The position numbers and the translations under genes were made by a program. Under the pieces are notes generated by a model that had not been told where the DNA came from, ran no database searches, and saw only the letters and a list, made by a program, of their open reading frames with translations. A stretch of DNA of 18,022 nucleotides. Origin: Christensenella sp. UBA1224 (GTDB lineage: Bacteria > Bacillota > Clostridia > Christensenellales > Aristaeellaceae). This document shows, piece after piece, positions 14,215-18,022 of the stretch (position 1 is the stretch's first letter; each line of letters opens with the position of its first letter). The stretch is taken from contig DBXA01000016.1 in assembly GCA_002309235.1 (NCBI GenBank), forward strand, positions 36,086 to 54,107, read 5' to 3'.

Positions 14215-15828
14215 ATGTCCTTTTTTCGCAGCCAGGCGGACAGTTTCCTGACAGAGCCGTACATGCCCGAAACCGGGCTCATCACACCGCCGGCCGCGAC
14301 CGTATACGCGGATGAAGATCTTGCAGACCGGATGGCTTCCGCGCGGCCGCCGCAGGCAGTCCTCTTTGACCTGGACGAGCGTCTCAACGTGCGCTTCCCT
14401 TCCGGGAAGACCGCACCACTCGCGGACATGCTGCGCTTTACTGCGCATCGCGCCTGCCTCATACTGCGCCTGGACAGCCAGGAAGCGGCTGCGCTCCTTC
14501 CGGAGTTTGCCGACCGGTACAATATCTGGGATGTGACGCTGTGCGTTCCCTATGGAAAACGTACCCTTCTGCCCGGCCTCAGAACAGTCATGCCCCTTTC
14601 CCGCGGTATGCTGGATCTGCGCGGTATCGCGCTTCCGGCCGATCCGCTCGCTCTTCCGCCAATATGCCAGATGGCGGAGGCCACCATGCTCCTCGTAGAT
14701 ACCGTACCCGCCCGCGAATACATGGACAGCCTGCGCCGCCGCTTCCTGCAGGTCTGGCTGGAAGGCGATGCAACCGACGCCGTCTGCTGCGGGGCATGCG
14801 GGCTGCTGACAGAAGACACAAAGACATATTACAACCTGCTCAACTGCCTGCCGGAGCATTCTTTCGCACGTCCGCCGCTGCTCTTCGCCCATAAGGGTTA
14901 CCATAATACCGGTGAATACCCGGAAAACTCCATCGCAGGCGTAGAAGCCGCGGGAAGACTCGGCTATGATGCCGCGGAGATCGATGTCACCATGTCTTCG
15001 GACGGGGTTTTGGTGCTGCAGCACGACCGCCATACTGAAAAGCTTTTTACCGAAAAGCGCTTTATCACCCAGACGTCCTGGGAGGATCTGAAAAAGCTCC
15101 GCAGGCGCGCATTCCCCTCCTGCGGGCTGGATCGTTTTGAAGACCTGATGATCCGTATGCGCTCATACCCGGAAACGCCTGTCCTCATAGAGATCAAGAC
15201 CCCTTTGGATACCTATCTTGTGGAAGATGCCGCCCGCCGCATACGGGATATCTTCTCAAGGGAGGATGTACAGATATGCCCTACCTGCATCATGGGCATC
15301 ATGCCGCCGGGGCTCGACTATGTACACAGGCACCTGCCGTCGCTCCCCCTCGCCCACTGCACATGGACGCAAGGTGAAGAGCCGACAGACGATACGCGGG
15401 AAAACAGCCTGCGTCTCTACCGTTTTGCCCGGGAAACAGCCGGGGCAAACGCGGGCTTTAACCCATATCATAAAAATGTGAACGCGGCCTTTATACGCCT
15501 TGCCCACCTGCGCGGCATCACGGTCTTCCCCTGGACTCTGGCCTTTGAGGCCTGGGAGGACGCGCAGCAGAGCATCACGGAAAGCTACCTTTTCGGCTGC
15601 GATGCCCTCACCAGTGACTGGGTGGAAAAGTTCGCCCATATACCGGTGGATCTCACGGCGCATAAAGACGGCTCAGCCGATGCTCTGCTGCGAAACGGCA
15701 CAAGCGTACCCGCAAAGCAGGTATCCCGCATCCCTGTGGACGATACGGGCCGTTTCCTCTGCGCCGCCCGGTTCCCCCTGCCCTCAGGCAAGGAAATGCG
15801 TTTGCTGAGCAGCCCTGTATGCAGCTGA
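14215..15828 (+). CDS. Glycerophosphodiester phosphodiesterase with degenerate N-terminal barrel
   Basis: A 537-residue protein. Residues about 222-478 form a GDPD domain: HKG with H226 (usually HRG), PENS with E237, E255 and D257 in AEIDV, H270 in LQHD, E326 and K328 in LIEIK, and a closing GCDALTSD strand. GDPDs split glycerophosphodiesters to glycerol-3-phosphate and an alcohol. The N-terminal half (about 48-205) repeats the late barrel pattern (LADMLR then CLILRLD; FLQVW then ACGLLTED) without catalytic His, so it looks like a decayed second barrel. A short C-terminal tail (about 480-537) follows. No signal peptide is seen, so it is cytoplasmic. AGGAGG (14195-14200) is 14 bases from the ATG but 5 bases from an in-frame CTG at 14206, a possible true start. 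It follows the NagA-like gene by 21 bases. Confidence 0.88.
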   Translation: MSFFRSQADSFLTEPYMPETGLITPPAATVYADEDLADRMASARPPQAVLFDLDERLNVRFPSGKTAPLADMLRFTAHRACLILRLDSQEAAALLPEFADRYNIWDVTLCVPYGKRTLLPGLRTVMPLSRGMLDLRGIALPADPLALPPICQMAEATMLLVDTVPAREYMDSLRRRFLQVWLEGDATDAVCCGACGLLTEDTKTYYNLLNCLPEHSFARPPLLFAHKGYHNTGEYPENSIAGVEAAGRLGYDAAEIDVTMSSDGVLVLQHDRHTEKLFTEKRFITQTSWEDLKKLRRRAFPSCGLDRFEDLMIRMRSYPETPVLIEIKTPLDTYLVEDAARRIRDIFSREDVQICPTCIMGIMPPGLDYVHRHLPSLPLAHCTWTQGEEPTDDTRENSLRLYRFARETAGANAGFNPYHKNVNAAFIRLAHLRGITVFPWTLAFEAWEDAQQSITESYLFGCDALTSDWVEKFAHIPVDLTAHKDGSADALLRNGTSVPAKQVSRIPVDDTGRFLCAARFPLPSGKEMRLLSSPVCS

Positions 15829-15905
15829 AACAGGGATCGACAGTCAGAGCCCTGCCTGACACAGCGCAAAGGAAAGATCATACTGTTCCCACAAGGTGAA
15901 AGAAA

Positions 15906-16628
15906 ATGAAGTGCATTTCTGTTCTTATGGCCATCATTCTAATGTTCGGATGCTGCTCCGCCTGCACGCGGAAGGAGGAAGCAAAAGCGATGGAATTCAA
16001 GGATATGCTGCGCGAAAGGATACTCGAAGTACTGGATTCCTGGGAGGCAAAGGACCAGTACGCGATCATGTTCCTCATTTATCCGAATGAAAGCTTCGAA
16101 TACGGCGGTTACAGCAATATCCCCAGGTTCTCCATGCTGTACAAATGCGAGTCGGACATCGGGCATAACCCCGCTCCCGCGCTCCCCTTCTTCATCGCGT
16201 CCAACAAAGACGAGGAACGCTGGAGCGCCGCGTTCTGGGACTGTGATGAGGAAGAAGCAATAATAGATTATGGCAGGCCCAACCCCATGGCGGATGCACT
16301 GATCCGCTGGTATAAAGACACGGGCGTAAAGGACATAGGTACCGAAGACCGTGATCAGATGTATGATATATTCAGGCGCTACATCGGGAAGGGGCCAAAG
16401 GGACTAACGGAACTGCTTAAACTCGCTGCAGAGATCGCCGCGCAGCTGCAGGATGAAGGCATGATCGAAGCGAAGTTCGGGAAAAAGATCCCCATCCTAT
16501 TGGCGGACCTGGAATTTACCTGGTACATGGTCAAAGCCACGCGCGAAGCAAATCCGAACGGCGAAGCAGATGCATATATCGAAGCATGCCTGCGCAACCG
16601 CTGGGTGAGCAAAAGTCAGATACAGTGA
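15906..16628 (+). CDS. Small lipoprotein of unknown function
   Basis: A 240-residue protein with a short signal sequence (MKC, then a hydrophobic run to about residue 15) and Cys at 16, 17 and 20; FGC at 14-16 fits a relaxed lipobox, so membrane anchoring outside the cell is likely. The rest is charged and has Trp- and Tyr-rich segments (for example SAAFWDCDEEEAIIDYG), but no motif that I recognise. AAGGTG lies 7 bases before the ATG. It begins 77 bases after the GDPD stop, without a clear terminator between, so it could be the last gene of the catabolic transcript or independent. I cannot assign a function. Confidence 0.7.
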   Translation: MKCISVLMAIILMFGCCSACTRKEEAKAMEFKDMLRERILEVLDSWEAKDQYAIMFLIYPNESFEYGGYSNIPRFSMLYKCESDIGHNPAPALPFFIASNKDEERWSAAFWDCDEEEAIIDYGRPNPMADALIRWYKDTGVKDIGTEDRDQMYDIFRRYIGKGPKGLTELLKLAAEIAAQLQDEGMIEAKFGKKIPILLADLEFTWYMVKATREANPNGEADAYIEACLRNRWVSKSQIQ

Positions 16629-16636
16629 GTTTTGAA

Positions 16637-16680
16637 AAGAGGCTGTGAAGAAAAGCATAGGGCTGTCATCACGGCCTCTT
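16637..16680 (+). terminator. Stem-loop terminator after the lipoprotein gene
   Basis: AAGAGGCTGTGA (16637-16648) pairs along 12 positions, with one G-U, to TCACGGCCTCTT (16669-16680). The loop has 20 bases, and a modest pyrimidine run (CTCTGTTCCC) follows. It starts 8 bases after the stop, which supports termination, though the T run is weak. The remaining bases to 16789 hold nothing I can identify. Confidence 0.55.
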
Positions 16681-16789
16681 CTCTGTTCCCGCAGTCATGG
16701 TTCTTTTATATCCTGCAGAACAGAGGCGCAGGAAGCCTTGCTCTCCGGCGTACAGAGTGCAAAGCCATCCGGGTCCGTCACAGAGCGTT

Positions 16790-17554
16790 TTATCGCTGAC
16801 CCTCATCCGTTTCCGCTCTGAGCTTGAGCCCCGTATAATCCGGGACAGCATGCTCGCCGGGTTTCAGGATCAGGAATTCCCTGTCGTTCCACGTTCCTTC
16901 GACCATCATCTTGAGAAGGCGCAGGTCGCCGTCCACTTCCCGCAGCGTCCAGCCCTTCGCCTCAGCTTCCTGCCTGGCGCGTTCCAGATTGGCAGAGGAA
17001 TCATGGATCCCGGAATGGATATATCCCAGAGTCGCGTAGTTCTTTTCCCAGCTGCTCTCGACCTCTATGAGATAATCGGCGTTGTCCTCTCCGAACTTCT
17101 CGGCATATTCCAGCCAACGCCGCCTTTTGATATCATCGCTGTTAAAGATGCGCGCACTCTGCTCGATCCATCCGCTGTTGAGCCAGTAAGCGCCTTTTGC
17201 TTCGGAAAACTCCTTCAGATATCTCTCCTGGGAGCCCATAAACAGGGCGATACAGTCGTCCGTGCGCGGTATAACGATCGGAATATCCCGGCAGCGGATC
17301 CCGGTGACCGCATTTGAGCACAGCCCGTACCCCATCACGATATAATCCGGGCGATACTCCAGTTCCTTTTCATCCATCTGTTTATACAGGTCGTCGATCG
17401 CATCGATCAAGCGCCGGCAGAGCTTCTCCGGCGTGTTATGCAGACCGCGCCCCACCCAGGTGATATCGATCTGATTGTCGCTCTGCGCTGCAAGATAGCC
17501 AAGGTCCCTCGTCAGTATGCGGCAGGCGATAATATGTATACGCAAAATGATCAC
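16790..17554 (-). CDS. DUF1638 family protein
   Basis: A 254-residue protein matching DUF1638. Family landmarks are IHIIACRILTRDLGYLA near the N-terminus, the GLHNTPEKL stretch, MGYGLCSNAV (74-83), IPRTDDCIALFMGS (95-108) and YWLNSGWIE (123-131). The conserved Cys residues at 11, 79 and 101 and the Asp/His-type positions hint at metal or corrinoid binding. In other genomes the family often lies beside corrinoid or uroporphyrinogen-decarboxylase-like methyltransferases; its function is unsettled. I chose GTG at 17554, with GGAG 6 bases upstream, because family members begin just before this first strand; an upstream extension to 17704 would run through a promoter and the metK terminator. It is downstream of metK on the same strand but has its own promoter. 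Confidence 0.85.
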   Translation of the reverse strand: MIILRIHIIACRILTRDLGYLAAQSDNQIDITWVGRGLHNTPEKLCRRLIDAIDDLYKQMDEKELEYRPDYIVMGYGLCSNAVTGIRCRDIPIVIPRTDDCIALFMGSQERYLKEFSEAKGAYWLNSGWIEQSARIFNSDDIKRRRWLEYAEKFGEDNADYLIEVESSWEKNYATLGYIHSGIHDSSANLERARQEAEAKGWTLREVDGDLRLLKMMVEGTWNDREFLILKPGEHAVPDYTGLKLRAETDEGQR

Positions 17555-17577
17555 CCCAGTCTCCGGATCGTATGAAA

Positions 17578-17606
17578 AGTATACCACCGGCAATGAGGGA
17601 ATACAA
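17578..17606 (-). promoter_or_regulatory. Promoter of the DUF1638 gene
   Basis: On the minus strand TTGTAT (17601-17606) and TATACT (17578-17583) are 17 bases apart, placing the start some 15-20 bases before the GTG at 17554, with its GGAG in the short leader. Confidence 0.6.
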
Positions 17607-17659
17607 GAAACAGTCACGCCGGCCCGGATCCCGGAAGCCATGTATGCTGTTACGACAAT

Positions 17660-17698
17660 GAAAAAGAACGCTTCCGCAGCAGGGAGGCGTTCTTTTTC
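17660..17698 (-). terminator. Rho-independent terminator of metK
   Basis: GAAAAAGAACGC (17660-17671) pairs perfectly with GCGTTCTTTTTC (17687-17698), with an inner TCC/GGA helping to close the loop. Read leftward it ends in TTTTTC and begins 15 bases after the metK stop. The A/T arms make it active in both directions in principle. Confidence 0.88.
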
Positions 17699-17713
17699 AA
17701 TCATTTCTCGAGC

Positions 17714-18022
17714 TTACTTCCGGAAAACATCTGTCATATCAAGCTTTTCCCAGGGCAGATCCAGGTCATCCCGGCCGAAGTGGCCGTAGCTCGAAGTCGC
17801 AGTATAGATCGGGCGGCGCAGGCCGAACCTTTCGATGATAGCGGCCGGCCGGAAATCAAACTCATTAGCAACGATCGACGAAAGCTTTTCATCCGGTATC
17901 TTGCCTGTCCCGAAGGTATCCACATACACGCTCACGGGCTTTGCCACGCCGATCGCATACGCGATGCCGATCTCACAGCGTGAGGCCATTCCGGCGGCTA
18001 CAAGGTTTTTTGCAGCGTGGCG
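17714..18022 (-). CDS. metK: S-adenosylmethionine synthetase, C-terminal part
   Basis: The frame is open to the right edge, so only the last 102 residues are present. They match the MetK C-terminal domain: RHAAKNLVAAG at the edge, then CEIGIAYAIGVAKPVSVYVDT, FGTGKIPDEKL, FDFRPAAII, LRRPIYTATSSYGHFGR and DLPWEKLD. The enzyme makes S-adenosylmethionine from methionine and ATP in the cytoplasm. The end is intact and followed by a strong terminator. No SAM riboswitch can be judged because the 5' end lies outside. Confidence 0.97.
   Translation of the reverse strand, partial: RHAAKNLVAAGMASRCEIGIAYAIGVAKPVSVYVDTFGTGKIPDEKLSSIVANEFDFRPAAIIERFGLRRPIYTATSSYGHFGRDDLDLPWEKLDMTDVFRK

Noticed and set aside
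14182..15033. Minus-strand open frame opposite the GDPD gene
   Set aside because: It is a GC-rich antisense shadow of a gene with clear catalytic motifs; its translation has no family-like pattern.
15829..15905. Terminator between the GDPD and lipoprotein genes
   Set aside because: Only short 5-bp pairings (CAGGG/CCCTG, GTCAG/CTGAC) are present and no T run follows, so read-through is as likely.
16697..17317. Plus-strand open frame of about 206 codons opposite DUF1638
   Set aside because: The minus strand carries the conserved DUF1638 motifs over the same bases; the plus frame has no ribosome site or recognisable motif.
17555..17704. N-terminal extension of DUF1638 up to 17704
   Set aside because: It would translate through the metK terminator hairpin and the likely DUF1638 promoter, and family members start at the IHIIACRIL strand.

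Overview
The window looks like chromosomal DNA of a low-to-mid GC Clostridia-type Firmicute. Supporting signs are strong AGGAGG-type ribosome binding sites, several GTG starts, the Firmicute small proteins DUF1292 and DUF896, an LplA/LplB/YtcP-type sugar ABC transporter without its own ATPase, and a membrane-anchored AraC regulator. The exported solute-binding protein appears to use a type I (AxA) signal peptide rather than a lipobox, as in some Christensenellales-like lineages; that taxonomic guess is weak.

Left part (1-3766), housekeeping-like. On the minus strand lie a secreted protein of unknown function (cut by the left edge), a PAP2 phosphatase, a DUF1292 protein and a DUF896 protein; the last two have good sigma-A promoters. 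On the plus strand a MazG-like pyrophosphohydrolase overlaps a calcineurin-like metallophosphoesterase by 14 bases.

Centre (3795-15828), a divergent carbohydrate-utilisation locus. Leftward runs: solute-binding protein, terminator-like hairpin, two CUT1 permeases, and an amidohydrolase-2 family enzyme. Rightward runs: an AraC-type regulator with an extracellular sensor region, a xylose-isomerase-like TIM-barrel epimerase/isomerase, a Gfo/Idh/MocA oxidoreductase, an N-acetylglucosamine-6-phosphate deacetylase (NagA) family enzyme, and a 537-residue glycerophosphodiesterase whose N-terminal half looks like a degenerate copy of the barrel. The divergent promoters each overlap a palindrome. The likely picture is a sensor-regulator controlling import of a glycoside and its cytoplasmic breakdown; the combination of oxidoreductase plus TIM barrel plus NagA plus GDPD suggests an N-acetylated amino-sugar conjugate, possibly glycerophosphate-linked, but the substrate is inference. 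Base composition is mosaic: transporter and regulator are AT-rich, GDPD is GC-rich.

The solute-binding protein gene has an apparent one-base frameshift inside its signal peptide: the well-placed ATG is out of frame with the rest of the protein.

Right part (15906-18022): an unrecognised small lipoprotein, a convergent DUF1638 protein with its own promoter, a strong terminator, and the C-terminal end of S-adenosylmethionine synthetase (metK), cut by the right edge. No RNA genes, insertion sequences or CRISPR arrays were seen.
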